The notes under the pieces were generated by a model. The model did not search any database, was not told the origin of the DNA, and saw only the letters and a program-made list of their open reading frames with translations. Source: VRUE01 sp963807425 (GTDB taxonomy: Bacteria; Actinomycetota; Thermoleophilia; Solirubrobacterales; 70-9). From it: DNA of 64,000 nucleotides. The position numbers and the translations under genes are program-made. This document shows, one piece after another, positions 8,128 through 19,128 of this stretch (position 1 is its first letter; every line of letters starts with the position of its first letter). The stretch covers positions 248,001-312,000 of the forward strand of contig CAWEBZ010000006.1 in NCBI GenBank assembly GCA_963807425.1, given 5' to 3'.

Positions 8128-9032
8128 AAACCAAGACCAAGGTCCTGATCGGGCTCGGCGTCTACTTCGCTATCGCGATCCTGATGCTGCTGATCTTCGG
8201 CAGCGACGGCAAAAACGAAGAGTTCCAGCCCCAGAACGAGTTCAAACTCGAACCGTGGATCTCACTCCACCTCGGCAGCCTTGACCTCAGCATCAACAAG
8301 GCCGTCCTCTACCTGGTGCTCGCGAGCACACTGACGATCTTCACGATGGTCTGGATCTCGCGCCGCATGGCGCAGAAACCGAACCGGGTGCAGACCGCGA
8401 TCGAGGTCGCCTACGACCTGACCAAGAACAACATCACCGGCGGCAACCTCGATCCAAAGACCGCGGCGCGCTGGTTTCCCTTCCTCGCCGCGCTCTTCTT
8501 CTGGATCTGGTTCTCGAACATGATCGGCTTCATTCCGCTGCCGACCAACACCGAGCACCAGGTCAGCATCTTCGGGCTCGAAATCCCCGCCTTCGCAATC
8601 TACGCGGCGACCGCCAACATCTCTATTCCGCTGGTGCTGACCCTGGTCGTCTGGGTCGCCTACCACGTCGAAGGGGTGCGGGCAAAGGGCTTCTTCCGCT
8701 ACCTGGCGAGTTGGCTGCCGCCGGGCCTCGAGGACATGAACCCGGTCGGCAAGGCGGCGATCTTCCTGATCGAGGTGATCTCGCACTTCGTGCGGCTGAT
8801 CTCGCTCTCAGTGCGTCTCTTCGCCAACATCCTCGCCGGCCACCTGCTGCTTCTCTTTATGGGCGGCGGGCTCGCCGTGCTGCTCGGCATCGCCGCTCTC
8901 GGGGCGTTGACGTTCCCGATGGCGTTTGCATTCTTCATCTTCGAGGTGGGTCTGGTCGCGACGCTTCAGGCGTTTATCTTCTCGACCCTCACCGCGATCT
9001 ACATCGGCGGAGCCACCTCCGCAAGTCACTAG
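8124..9032 (+). CDS. atpB: ATP synthase Fo subunit a
   Basis: A 302-residue integral membrane subunit forming the proton half-channels against the c-ring. The hallmark helix HFVRLISLSVRLFANILAGH contains the essential arginine, and the last helix, EVGLVATLQAFIFSTLTAIY, is also conserved. About six membrane segments. A charged insertion near the start (GSDGKNEEFQPQNEF) faces the outside. The GTG start overlaps the stop of the preceding atpI-like gene, indicating translational coupling. Confidence 0.97.
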   Translation: MKTKTKVLIGLGVYFAIAILMLLIFGSDGKNEEFQPQNEFKLEPWISLHLGSLDLSINKAVLYLVLASTLTIFTMVWISRRMAQKPNRVQTAIEVAYDLTKNNITGGNLDPKTAARWFPFLAALFFWIWFSNMIGFIPLPTNTEHQVSIFGLEIPAFAIYAATANISIPLVLTLVVWVAYHVEGVRAKGFFRYLASWLPPGLEDMNPVGKAAIFLIEVISHFVRLISLSVRLFANILAGHLLLLFMGGGLAVLLGIAALGALTFPMAFAFFIFEVGLVATLQAFIFSTLTAIYIGGATSASH

Positions 9033-9050
9033 AAAAGGAGCGCTGTCTCA

Positions 9051-9317
9051 ATGGATCTGTCCCCTGTAGTCGCCGCGATCTCCGATGAAGGGATCGAATC
9101 GGCCGGCAAGGCGATCGCCCTCGGCGTCGGCGCCGGCCTCGGCTCGATTGGAGCCGGCATCGGCATTGGCATCATCTTCGGCAAGGAGATCGAGTCGGTC
9201 GCCCGTCAGCCCGAGATGAAAGACGAGCTTCAGAGCATCCGCTGGCTCGGCTTCGCGCTGACCGAGGCGGTTGCCTTCTACACCTTCATCTTCGGCCTGA
9301 TCGCCTTCTTCCTCTAG
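9051..9317 (+). CDS. atpE: ATP synthase Fo subunit c
   Basis: An 88-residue two-helix hairpin, the rotor-ring monomer. Helix 1 has the glycine motif GAGLGSIGAGIGIGIIFG; the polar loop is ARQPEM, and helix 2 has the ion-binding glutamate in FALTEAVAFY (Glu72). The residue after this Glu is Ala and the helix 1 sodium ligands are absent, which points to proton rather than sodium coupling. An AGGAG-type ribosome binding site (AAAAGGAGCG) lies 8-10 bases before ATG. Confidence 0.98.
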   Translation: MDLSPVVAAISDEGIESAGKAIALGVGAGLGSIGAGIGIGIIFGKEIESVARQPEMKDELQSIRWLGFALTEAVAFYTFIFGLIAFFL

Positions 9318-9326
9318 GCGGATCGC

Positions 9327-9923
9327 GTGGAGCTCTTTGCCGACATAACGGGCTTCCTCGTCCTCGCTCAGGAGGCGGCGCACGGCTCCGAAGAGGGGGG
9401 AAGCTTCCTGGTCTCGCCCGGACTCGGCCTGATGATCTGGACGCTGGTCCTCTTCCTTTTCACGATGTGGGTGCTGAGCAAGGTCGCCTTCCCGAAGATC
9501 CAGGAGGCGCTCGACAAGCGCGCCAGGGCGATCAGCGAGTCGATCGAGGCGGCGGAACGCCAGCGCAAGGAGTCCGACGAGCTGCTCGAGGAGTACCGCA
9601 AGCGTCTCACCGAGGCGCGTGAGCAGGCAGACGACATCATGGCTCGTGCTCGCAAAGCTGCCGAGACGGCCGAATCTGAGGCAGCCACGGCCGGCAAAGA
9701 GAAGCGCGAGGAGCTGGTTGCCGCCGCCACCCGCGACATCGAAGCCGAGACGCGGCGCTCGCTCGAGCAGATCCGCAAGGAGGTCGCCGACCTCACCGTG
9801 CTGGCGACCGAGAAGGTCACCCGCAAGTCGCTCACCGAGGAGGATCAGCGTCGCCTGGTCGAGGAGGCGCTCAGCGAGGTCGACTTCTCAGCCCTCTCGG
9901 GAGCGGAGGAGTCGAGGAACTGA
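9327..9923 (+). CDS. atpF: ATP synthase Fo subunit b
   Basis: A 198-residue peripheral stalk subunit: a short leader, one membrane helix (LGLMIWTLVLFLFTMWVL, about residues 34-52), then a long charged coiled coil rich in Glu, Arg and Ala to the C-terminus. GTG 9327 is used because it alone keeps the leader and lies just 9 bases after atpE. It overlaps the start of atpH by one base (TGATG). Confidence 0.96.
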   Translation: MELFADITGFLVLAQEAAHGSEEGGSFLVSPGLGLMIWTLVLFLFTMWVLSKVAFPKIQEALDKRARAISESIEAAERQRKESDELLEEYRKRLTEAREQADDIMARARKAAETAESEAATAGKEKREELVAAATRDIEAETRRSLEQIRKEVADLTVLATEKVTRKSLTEEDQRRLVEEALSEVDFSALSGAEESRN

Positions 9924-10456
9924 TGCAGGAGGCAGCTCGCGTATACGCCGAGGCGTTGTTCGACGTCGCCAAGAAGAAGGGCAAGCTCGACGCGATCGTC
10001 GACGAGCTCAGCCAGTTCGTCGACGCGCTCGATGGCAACCGCGAGCTGCAGGTCTTCTTCTTCAGCCCCTACTTCTCCTCGGCGGAGAAGGTCGCCGGTC
10101 TGAAGCGCGCCGTCAGCGAGGCCGATCCGGAGCTACTCAACTTCCTCGAGCTGTTGATCGAGAAGCAGCGAATGCCGGAGATCTTCCGCATCCGCCGCCA
10201 GCTGGAGGAGCTCTGGAAGCAGGAGAACCGGCGCATCGACGTAACCGTGACCAGCGCGGTCGAGCTGGACCCGGCGGTGGTCGAGAAGGTCGGCGAGGAG
10301 ATCGAGCGCCAGACCGGCCAGAAGGTCGAGCTGGCCAGCCGCGTCGACGGCGAGATCCTCGGCGGCATCGTCTTGCAGGTCGGCAACAAGGTCCTCGACG
10401 CGAGCATCCGCAGTCGCTTGGAGAAACTTCGAAAGAGCGTCGCCCAGGCGGCGTAA
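9923..10456 (+). CDS. atpH: ATP synthase F1 subunit delta
   Basis: A 177-residue subunit joining the b stalk to the top of the F1 head (OSCP family). Start AARVYAEALFDVAKKKG and C-terminal GQKVELASRVDGEILGGIVL match the family's two conserved ends. Length is normal. The start codon shares a base with the atpF stop. Confidence 0.97.
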   Translation: MQEAARVYAEALFDVAKKKGKLDAIVDELSQFVDALDGNRELQVFFFSPYFSSAEKVAGLKRAVSEADPELLNFLELLIEKQRMPEIFRIRRQLEELWKQENRRIDVTVTSAVELDPAVVEKVGEEIERQTGQKVELASRVDGEILGGIVLQVGNKVLDASIRSRLEKLRKSVAQAA

Positions 10457-10474
10457 GGAGGCAAGAGCACCCCT

Positions 10475-12118
<1,644 letters not shown>

Positions 12119-12133
12119 ACCGGGGACGCGGTC

Positions 12134-13055
12134 ATGGCCACTCAGAAGGACGTCAAGAATCGCATCGCGTCGATCAAGAACATCAACAAGATCACGCGCG
12201 CGATGGAGATGGTCGCGGCGGCGCGGCTGCGCCGTGCCGAGCAGCGGATCGACCAGCTGCGCCCCTATGCCCAGTGGATGCGCAAGCTCACCCGGCGTGC
12301 CGCCGAGCAGGCAGGTGGGATCCCGCGCGTGCCGGTACTGGAAGAGCGCGAGGAGGAGAAGCGCGTCGGGGTCGTCCTGATCACCGGCGACCGCGGCCTT
12401 GCCGGCGCCTTCAACACCAACATCATCCGCGACGGCCTTCGCCTCAAGGGCGAGCTGCGCGAGCAGGGCAAGGAGGCCGTCTTCTCCGCCGTCGGGCGCA
12501 AGGGCGTCGGGGCGTTGACCTTCCGCAAAGAGGATCCCCGCACCTCCTACATCGGCTTCACCGACCGGCCGGGCTTCGCCAACGCGCGCGAGATCGGCGA
12601 GGAGCTGACGTCCAGCTATGTCGACGGAGGAGCTCGACCGGGTCGAGCTGGTCTACAACCGCTACGTCTCACCGCTGACCCAGCACGTCTGGCGGCAGAC
12701 GCTGCTGCCCCTGCAGCAGGCCGACGTGATCGGCGAGGGAGTCTCCGAGGAGGAAGAGGAGGGCGAGGAGACCGAGATCGAGAAGGCGCACAGCCACTCG
12801 ATCTGGGAGTACGAGCCCGAGGCCGAGGAGCTGCTCGGCCAGCTGATCCCCGAGTACGTGAACATCTCGGTCTACCGGGCGCTGCTCGAGTCGGCCGCTT
12901 CCGAGCTTGGAGCGCGGATGACCGCGATGCGCAGTGCCGCTGAGAACGCGGAGGAAATGATGGGCGACCTGACCCTGGAGATGAACCGGGTCAGGCAGGC
13001 CGAGATCACCCAGGAGATCCTCGAGGTCGTCGCCGGCGCCGAGGCGCTTGGGTAA
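12134..13055 (+). CDS. atpG: ATP synthase F1 subunit gamma, with one apparent frameshift
   Basis: The central rotor subunit. The N-terminal part reads KDVKNRIASIKNINKITRAM, then GVVLITGDRGLAGAFNTNII. At about 12618-12635 the frame changes, and the second part continues ELDRVELVYNRYVSPLTQ and ends with SAAENAEEMMGDL and RQAEITQEILEVVAGAEAL. The two halves join without loss of family residues, and the total length is one base over a multiple of three. An acidic insertion (EEEEGEETEIEKAHSHS) lies in the second part. Since this gene is essential, I read the shift as a sequence error. Confidence 0.93.
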
Positions 13056-13081
13056 AGACTGAGAAACGAGAAAAGGAACCA

Positions 13082-14508
13082 ATGTCTGAGAGCAACGGAG
13101 CAAACGTAGGGCGAGTCGAGCAGGTGACCGGCGTCGTCGTCGACGCGGTCTTCCCCGAGAAGCTGCCGGAGATCTACTCGGCGGTGAAGATCGAGATGGC
13201 CGGCGACGACGACCGCGAGGCGACCGAGCTGGTCTGCGAGGTGCAGCAGCACCTCGGCGACAACCGGGTGCGCACGGTGGCGATGGACGCCACCGACGGC
13301 CTGCAGCGCGGCGACAAGGTGATCGACACCGGCGGCCCGATCTCGGTCCCGGTCGGCGACGCGACCCTGGGCCGGATCTTCAACCTGCTCGGCGAGCCGA
13401 TCGACCTCGGCGAGCCGGTGCAGACCGAGGAGCGCTGGCCGATCCACCGCCCGCCCCCGAGGCCTCCGACCTCGCCCCGACCCAGGAGATCCTCGAGACC
13501 GGGATCAAGGTGATCGACCTGCTCGCGCCCTACGCCAAGGGCGGCAAGGTCGGCCTCTTCGGCGGTGCCGGCGTCGGCAAGACCGTGCTGATCCAGGAGC
13601 TGATCCGCTCGATCGGCGAAGAGCACGAAGGCCTCTCGGCCTTCTGCGGCGTCGGCGAGCGCTCGCGCGAGGGCAACGACCTCTGGCTCGAGATGAAGGA
13701 GTCCGGCGTCATCGACAAGACGATGCTCGTCTTCGGCCAGATGAACGAGCCGCCCGGCGCCCGTCTGCGCGTCGCTCTCTCCGGCCTGACGATGGCCGAA
13801 TACTTCCGCGAGCAGGGTGGCCAGGACGTGCTGCTCTTCATCGACAACATCTTCCGCTTCGTCCAGGCGGGCTCCGAGGTCTCGGCCCTGCTCGGGCGCA
13901 TGCCCTCGGCGGTCGGCTACCAGCCGACGCTGGAGACCGAGATGGGGGAACTGCAGGAGCGGATCACCTCGACCGAGCGTGGCTCGGTCACCTCGGTGCA
14001 GGCGATCTACGTCCCCGCCGACGACCTCACCGATCCGGCGCCGGCCTCGGTGTTCGCCCACCTCAACGCGACCACGACGCTCTCGCGGGCGATCTCGGAG
14101 AAGGGGATCTACCCGGCGGTCGACCCGCTCGACTCGACCTCGACGATCCTCAAGCCCGACGTCGTCGGCGAGGAGCACTACCGCACCGCGACCGAGGTCC
14201 AGGAGGTGCTGCAGCGCTACAAGGAGCTGCAGGACATCATCGCCATCCTTGGCATCGACGAGCTCTCCGACGAGGACAAGCAGACGGTCACGCGCGCCCG
14301 CAAGATCGAGCGCTTCCTCTCGCAGCCGTTCTTCGTCGCCGAGCAGTTCACCGGCCGCAGCGGCGAGTACGTGCCGGTGGCGGAGACGGTGCGCGGCTTC
14401 CGCGAGATCCTCGACGGCGAGCACGACGACCTCTCCGAGGGCGCCTTCTACATGAAGGGCGGGATCGACCAGGTGACCGCGGATGCCGGAGCGGCCGCGG
14501 CCGCGTAG
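13082..14508 (+). CDS. atpD: ATP synthase F1 subunit beta, with one apparent frameshift
   Basis: The catalytic subunit. It begins with GRVEQVTGVVVDAVF; the P-loop GGAGVGKTVLIQELI, the segment VFGQMNEPPGAR and FIDNIFRFVQAGSEVSALLG are intact. The frame breaks near 13447 in a C-rich run: adding one G (giving RPAPEASDLAPTQ) restores continuity. The gene is therefore split only by a one-base deletion, and the second part is not a separate short protein starting at GTG 13510. The AAAAGGAACC leader before ATG serves as ribosome binding site. Confidence 0.95.
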
Positions 14509-14518
14509 GGGAGCTCGC

Positions 14519-14934
14519 TTGGCTGCCGAGACAACACGTTCGAGGTCGAGGTCCTCACCCCGGAGGGGGAGGTCTTCAGCGGCGAGGTGCGCCAGGTCTC
14601 GACCCGCACCGCGGTCGGCGAGGTCGGCATCCTCGCCAACCACGCGCCGCTGCTGGCGGCGCTGCAGCCGACGGAGCTGCGCCTGCACGTAAGCGACTCC
14701 GAGACCAAGCGCTACGCGCAGGCACACGGCTGGCTGCAGGTCTTCGGCAACCGGGCCAAGCTGCTGGTCGAGGAGGCGATTGCTCCCGAGGACCTCGATG
14801 CGGGGACGCTGAAAGAGCAGCTCGCCGACGCCGAGCAGCGGCTCAAAGAGTCCGAGGAGGGCAGCGGCGCCCGCTCGCGCGCGCAGAAGGACCGCGACAG
14901 GGCGGAAGCATTCCTGGCTATTGCCGAGGGGTGA
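14519..14934 (+). CDS. atpC: ATP synthase F1 subunit epsilon, with one apparent frameshift
   Basis: The small regulatory subunit of the central stalk, about 138 residues once corrected. FEVEVLTPEGEVFSGEV, GEVGILANHAPLLAAL and the C-terminal helical pair rich in Glu, Arg and Ala fit the family. The conserved frame has no start codon; TTG 14519 (LAAETT) lies one base out of frame and joins it if one base is missing near 14533. GGGGAG just upstream provides a ribosome binding site for that TTG. It ends the atp operon, right before the palindromic element. Confidence 0.88.
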
Positions 14935-14936
14935 GT

Positions 14937-15086
14937 GAGGCGATCCAGCGCCTCTTCGGCGGAATTGATGTCGCACGCGCTTCGCGCTTAGCGACGGAGT
15001 TCGAGCGCGGCCTACGGCCGCGCGATAATCAGATTGCATGTCGCCGCCTTCGGCGACATTCCGGCGAAGAGGCGCTGGATCGCCTC
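14937..15086. repeat. Four-stem palindromic element (29-bp arms enclosing three hairpins)
   Basis: Bases 14937-14965 and 15058-15086 are reverse complements over 29 positions with one mismatch. Between them lie three more hairpins: GTCGC...GCGAC (14970-14974 with 14991-14995), GCGCGGCC-TAC-GGCCGCGC (15005-15023, 8 bp perfect), and ATGTCGCCG-CCTT-CGGCGACAT (15038-15059, 9 bp perfect). The whole could fold as a cloverleaf-like cruciform or RNA. It fills the space between atpC and the M20 peptidase and could act as terminator or processing site, but there is no T-run. Part of it recurs at 1-50. Confidence 0.85.
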
Positions 15087-15103
15087 TATCGAAGGACCTC
15101 GAG

Positions 15104-16193
15104 ATGAGCGAGGAGCTGGTTACGCTTGCTTCGCGGCTGATCGGTTACGAGACGTCGGAGCCAGATGCGGTGCTCGAATGCGCCGGCTTCGTAGAAGGCT
15201 GGTTGGAAGCGCGTGGGATCGAGGCTGGCCGCGGATGAGGTTCGCGGGCTGCCGGTGCTCAAGGCGGAGGTGGGGCCCGAGGATACGCCGACGGTGGTGC
15301 TGCACGGGCACATCGACGTGGTGCCGGCGCGGCCGGGGCAGTTCGAGCCGCGGGTCGAGGGGGACCGGCTCTACGGGCGCGGTGCCTATGACATGAAGGG
15401 AGCGTTGGCGGCGATGCTGCTGACCACGGCTGCGATGCGCGACCAGGACAAGGTGCGGGTGCGGCTGGGGATCGTCGGCGACGAGGAGTCCGAGGAGGAA
15501 GCCGAGCGAGGCAGCGATCGACTCGTCGACAGCGGCTTCATCGGCGACTTCGCGATCACCGGCGAGCCGACCGATCTGCACATCGGGGTCGAGGCCAAGG
15601 GCGTGCTGGCGCTGCGGGTGCAGGTCAGCGGCGTCGCCGCCCACGGGGCGACGCCCTGGCTGGGCGATAACGCCGTATTGCGGGCGATCGACGTTTTCCG
15701 CAGTATCGAGTCGCTACCGTTCGCTCGGCACAGCTCGGAGCTGTTCGACCGCCCCTCGATCAATCTCGGCCGGATCGTGGGCGGCGATGCGCTCAACAAG
15801 GTGCCCGACCGATGCGCGATCGACGTCGACATCCGCTATCTGCCCGACCAGGACCCCGCCGCCGTGCTCGAACAGGTGCGGGGAATCCAGAATGCCGAGG
15901 TGGAGACGCTGTTCGCGCGGCCGCCGGCGGTGGTCGACCGCGAGCTGGCCTTCGTGCGGGCGCTGCGCGAGGCGACCACGACCCACCACGACGGCGAGCC
16001 GATGAGCGTCGGCAGGGACGGTGCATCGGACGCGGTCTCCTTCCTGCGGGTCGGGGTGCCGGCGGTCGAGTTCGGACCGTTGGGAGAAGGCCACCACGGA
16101 CCGGACGAGTGGGTCTCGATCTCCTCGCTGCAGACCTATGGGCAGACGCTCGACACCTTCCTGCGCCTACTGCCCGACCATCTCGACGGGTGA
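15104..16193 (+). CDS. M20 family metallopeptidase (ArgE/DapE/ACY1 type), with one apparent frameshift
   Basis: A di-zinc amidohydrolase or peptidase of about 362 residues. Metal and catalytic motifs are complete: HGHIDVVPA (His and catalytic Asp), GRGAYDMKGALAAML (bridging Asp), GDEESEEE (catalytic and metal Glu), GEPT, and the final His in EGHHGPDEW. The dimerisation lid lies between. ATG 15104 (MSEELVTLASRLIGYETSEP) gives the normal N-terminus, and AAGGA lies upstream. One extra base near 15225 splits the frame. Substrate is not evident; deacylation of an amino acid is the generic guess. Confidence 0.88.
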
Positions 16194-16199
16194 GCGCCG

Positions 16200-17818
16200 A
16201 TGACTGAGACGGTCTCGAGCAAGCCCCCGCCGGAGGGGGATCACGAGCCGGCGCCTAAGCCGAAGCGCTACTGGTGGCGCTTCACCGCCGGCTCGCTGGT
16301 GATCGTCACCGCCGTCGCCGCCGCGACCGCGGCCAGCATCCTCCTCTACATCGGCAGCATCGCCGACGCGCTGTCGCACAACAACGTGCTGAAGAACAAA
16401 GTCCAGCGCGTCCTCGCCAGAAACCCAGGGCGGCGAGCCGCAAAACATCCTCATCATCGGCTCCGACAAGCGGGCCAGCGAACCGGAAGACCCGGGCCGC
16501 TCGGACACGACGATCCTGCTCCGCCTCGATCCCGACAACGACGCGATCGCGCTGATGTCGATCCCGCGCGACCTCGAGGTCGAGATCCCGGGGGTGGGCA
16601 CCGAAAAGTTCGCCTCCGCCTTCGCCTACGGCGGGCCGAAGCTGACCCTGCAGGTGGTCAAGGAACTGACCGGCCTGCCGATCAACCACGTCGTCAACGT
16701 CGACTACCTCGGCTTCGTCCGCGCTGTCTACGCGATCGGCTGCGTCTATGTCGACATCGACCGCCGCTACTACCACTCCAACGCAGAATCCTCCGAACAG
16801 TACGCCGAGATCAACGTGCAGCCCGGATACCAGCTGATGTGCGGCAAACGCGCGCTCGAGTACGTGCGCTTCCGGCATACCGACACCGACCTGGTCCGGG
16901 CCGCCCGCCAGCAGGACTTCCTCAGCGCCGCCCGCCAGCGGGTGCCGATCAAGGACCTCGTCCTCGGCAGCAACGAACTGATCGACGTCTTCACCGAATA
17001 CACGACCTCCGACATCAGCGACACCAAGGCGATGCTCGAGGTGATGCAGCTGTTCATCGCCTCGCGCAACGCGACGATCAACGAGGTCGACTTTCCGGCC
17101 GAACTGGGGCCGAGCTTCGTCTACTCCTCGCCGGAACTGATCCAGGGGGCGGTTGACAAGTTCCTCGGCATCGAAGCAAGCGGCGGCCCGCGCGGCTCGC
17201 TGGACGAGGGCGAAGCGCAGTCGAACGGGAAGAAGAAGGGCAAGAAGGCGAAGCAGAAGCAGAAGAAGCAGCAGAAGAAACGGCTGAAGACCAAGCCGCC
17301 CGGCAGCGATGGCCTGGTGGCTGCGGGCGAAGCAGGAAAGTCGGAGGCGAAGGTCGTGGCGCGCAAGGTCAACCACGGCTTCCCGGTCTTCTACCCGGGC
17401 CGGCTGCCACCCGGGGCCGGATATGAGGAAAGCAATCCCGAACTGCATATCCAGGATCCGCGCGTCTACCACTTCAAGGACACCGACGACGAGCGTCACG
17501 GCGCGTACCGGATGGTCATCACCCTGGACCTGCCCGACGGCACCCACTACTTCGGGATGCAGGGGATCCGTGGCTGGAGCGATCCGCCGATTCTCAGCGG
17601 CCCCAGCATCGACCCAGACGATCCGCGACCGCGAGTATGAGATCTTCCTCGACGGCGACCGGATCAAGCTGATCGCTTGGCACCGGGGGGACAACACCTA
17701 CTGGGTGGCGAACAGCCTCCTGCGAACGTTGACCAACGATCAGATGGTCGGGATGGCACGGTCGGCGCAGGTGGTCATTCCGAACAAGAAGCCGACGAAG
17801 AGGGGGCTGCAGCGATGA
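16200..17818 (+). CDS. LytR-CpsA-Psr (LCP) family wall-polymer ligase, with two apparent frameshifts
   Basis: A membrane-anchored enzyme of about 539 residues that transfers lipid-linked glycopolymers onto peptidoglycan. Order: basic cytoplasmic tail, one helix (FTAGSLVIVTAVAAATAAS), LCP domain with NILIIGSDKR, SDTTILLRLDP, SIPRDLEVEIPG, NVDYLGFVRAV and EYVRFRHTDTDLVRAARQQ (the arginines that bind polyprenyl phosphate), a lysine-rich linker (about 17220-17300) and a C-terminal domain ending NDQMVGMARSAQVVIPNKKP. One extra base near 16428 and one near 17612 explain the frame changes. It overlaps the UDP-glucose dehydrogenase start by ATGA, supporting joint expression. Confidence 0.9.
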
Positions 17819-19128
17819 GTTCAGGCAAGGAGCCGATAGGCGTTATCGGAGTCGGGTGGGTCGGTCTGGTGACCGCTGCTTGCTTTGCCGAGCTCGGTCA
17901 CCCGGTAATCGCCCGCGACATCCTCGCCGAGAAGGTCGAGTCGCTCTCGCGTGGCGAGACGACGATCCACGAGCCCGGACTCGACGAGCTGCTGGCGCGC
18001 AATGCCGAGCGCCTTAACTTCACCACCGAGATGCCCGAGCTGCTCGGGGGCGCCCGGATCCTCTTCGTCTGCGTCGACACCCCGCCGACCCGCTCCGGCG
18101 ACGCCGACCTTTCGCGGGTTCGCTCGGTGGTCGAGGAGCTGCCCGACTCCAGCGATCACATACTGCTGATGAAGAGCACGGTTCCGGCCGGGACCGGCGC
18201 TTCGATCCGCCGCGACGTGCCCGGCGTGCCGTATGTCTCCTGTCCCGAGTTCCTCAAGGAGGGCTCGGCGGTGGCGGACTTCATGCATCCCGACCGGGTC
18301 GTGATCGGTGTCGACCCCGGCGACGAGGCCGCCGGCGACGCGGTGGCCCGGATCTACGAGCCGCTCGGCGGCGAGATCGTCCGCACCGATGTGGCAAGCG
18401 CCGAGATGATCAAGCTCGCCTCCAACGCCTTCCTCGCGACCAAGATCTCCTTCGTCAACGAGATCGCCAACGTCTGCGAGGAGGTCGGCGCGGACGTCGC
18501 CGAAGTGGCGCGCGGCATGGGCCTCGATCAGCGCATCGGCCCCTCCTTCCTGCGCGCCGGGATCGGCTACGGAGGCTCCTGCTTCCCTAAGGACGTCAGC
18601 GCGCTGAAGATGCTGGCGGGGAACAGCGGCTACCACTTCCAATTGCTCAACGCGGTGATCGAGGTCAACGAGCTGCAGAAGCGACGGGTCGTCGGCAAGC
18701 TGCAGAAGCACCTGGGGCCGCTGCTCGGCAAACGGATCGCCCTGCTCGGGCTTGCCTTCAAGCCCGACACCGACGACATGCGAGAGGCCTCGAGCCTGGT
18801 CCTCTCCGCTCGCCTGCAGGGAGAGGGCGCCGAGGTTGTCGCCTACGACCCGATCGCGACCGAGCCGGCACGGGCGCTGCTCGACTCGGTCGAGCTGCTT
18901 CCCTCCGCGCTCGACGCCCTCGATGGGGCAGATGCGGCCGTGTTGGTCACCGAGTGGGCCGAGTTCGCCGAGCTCGACTGGGCGGTCGCCGCCGAGCGGA
19001 TGGCGCGGCCGCTGGTCGTTGACGGGCGCAACTTCCTCGACCCGGAAATGCTCCGCGCGGCAGGCTTCGACTACGAGGGCATCGGCAGGGCCACTTCAAA
19101 CTCCGTCTCCCCGGCGACCACCGAGTAG
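17815..19128 (+). CDS. ugd: UDP-glucose 6-dehydrogenase
   Basis: A 437-residue NAD-dependent enzyme oxidising UDP-glucose to UDP-glucuronate for surface polymers. Rossmann motif GVGWVGLVTAACFAELGH, VCVDTPP, STVPAGTG, PEFLKEGSAVADFMHPDRVV, ASAEMIKLASNAFLATKISF, and the catalytic cysteine in GYGGSCFPKD (residue 256). The C-terminal binding domain has GLAFKPDTDDMREA. The start overlaps the LCP stop. GDP-mannose dehydrogenases are close relatives, but FKPDTDD and the overall pattern favour UDP-glucose. Confidence 0.93.
   Translation: MSSGKEPIGVIGVGWVGLVTAACFAELGHPVIARDILAEKVESLSRGETTIHEPGLDELLARNAERLNFTTEMPELLGGARILFVCVDTPPTRSGDADLSRVRSVVEELPDSSDHILLMKSTVPAGTGASIRRDVPGVPYVSCPEFLKEGSAVADFMHPDRVVIGVDPGDEAAGDAVARIYEPLGGEIVRTDVASAEMIKLASNAFLATKISFVNEIANVCEEVGADVAEVARGMGLDQRIGPSFLRAGIGYGGSCFPKDVSALKMLAGNSGYHFQLLNAVIEVNELQKRRVVGKLQKHLGPLLGKRIALLGLAFKPDTDDMREASSLVLSARLQGEGAEVVAYDPIATEPARALLDSVELLPSALDALDGADAAVLVTEWAEFAELDWAVAAERMARPLVVDGRNFLDPEMLRAAGFDYEGIGRATSNSVSPATTE

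Noticed and set aside
15038..15103. Extended M20 peptidase N-terminus starting inside the palindromic element
   Set aside because: The frame is open there, but it would translate the hairpin arm. ATG 15104 has an AAGGA site and gives the family's normal start.
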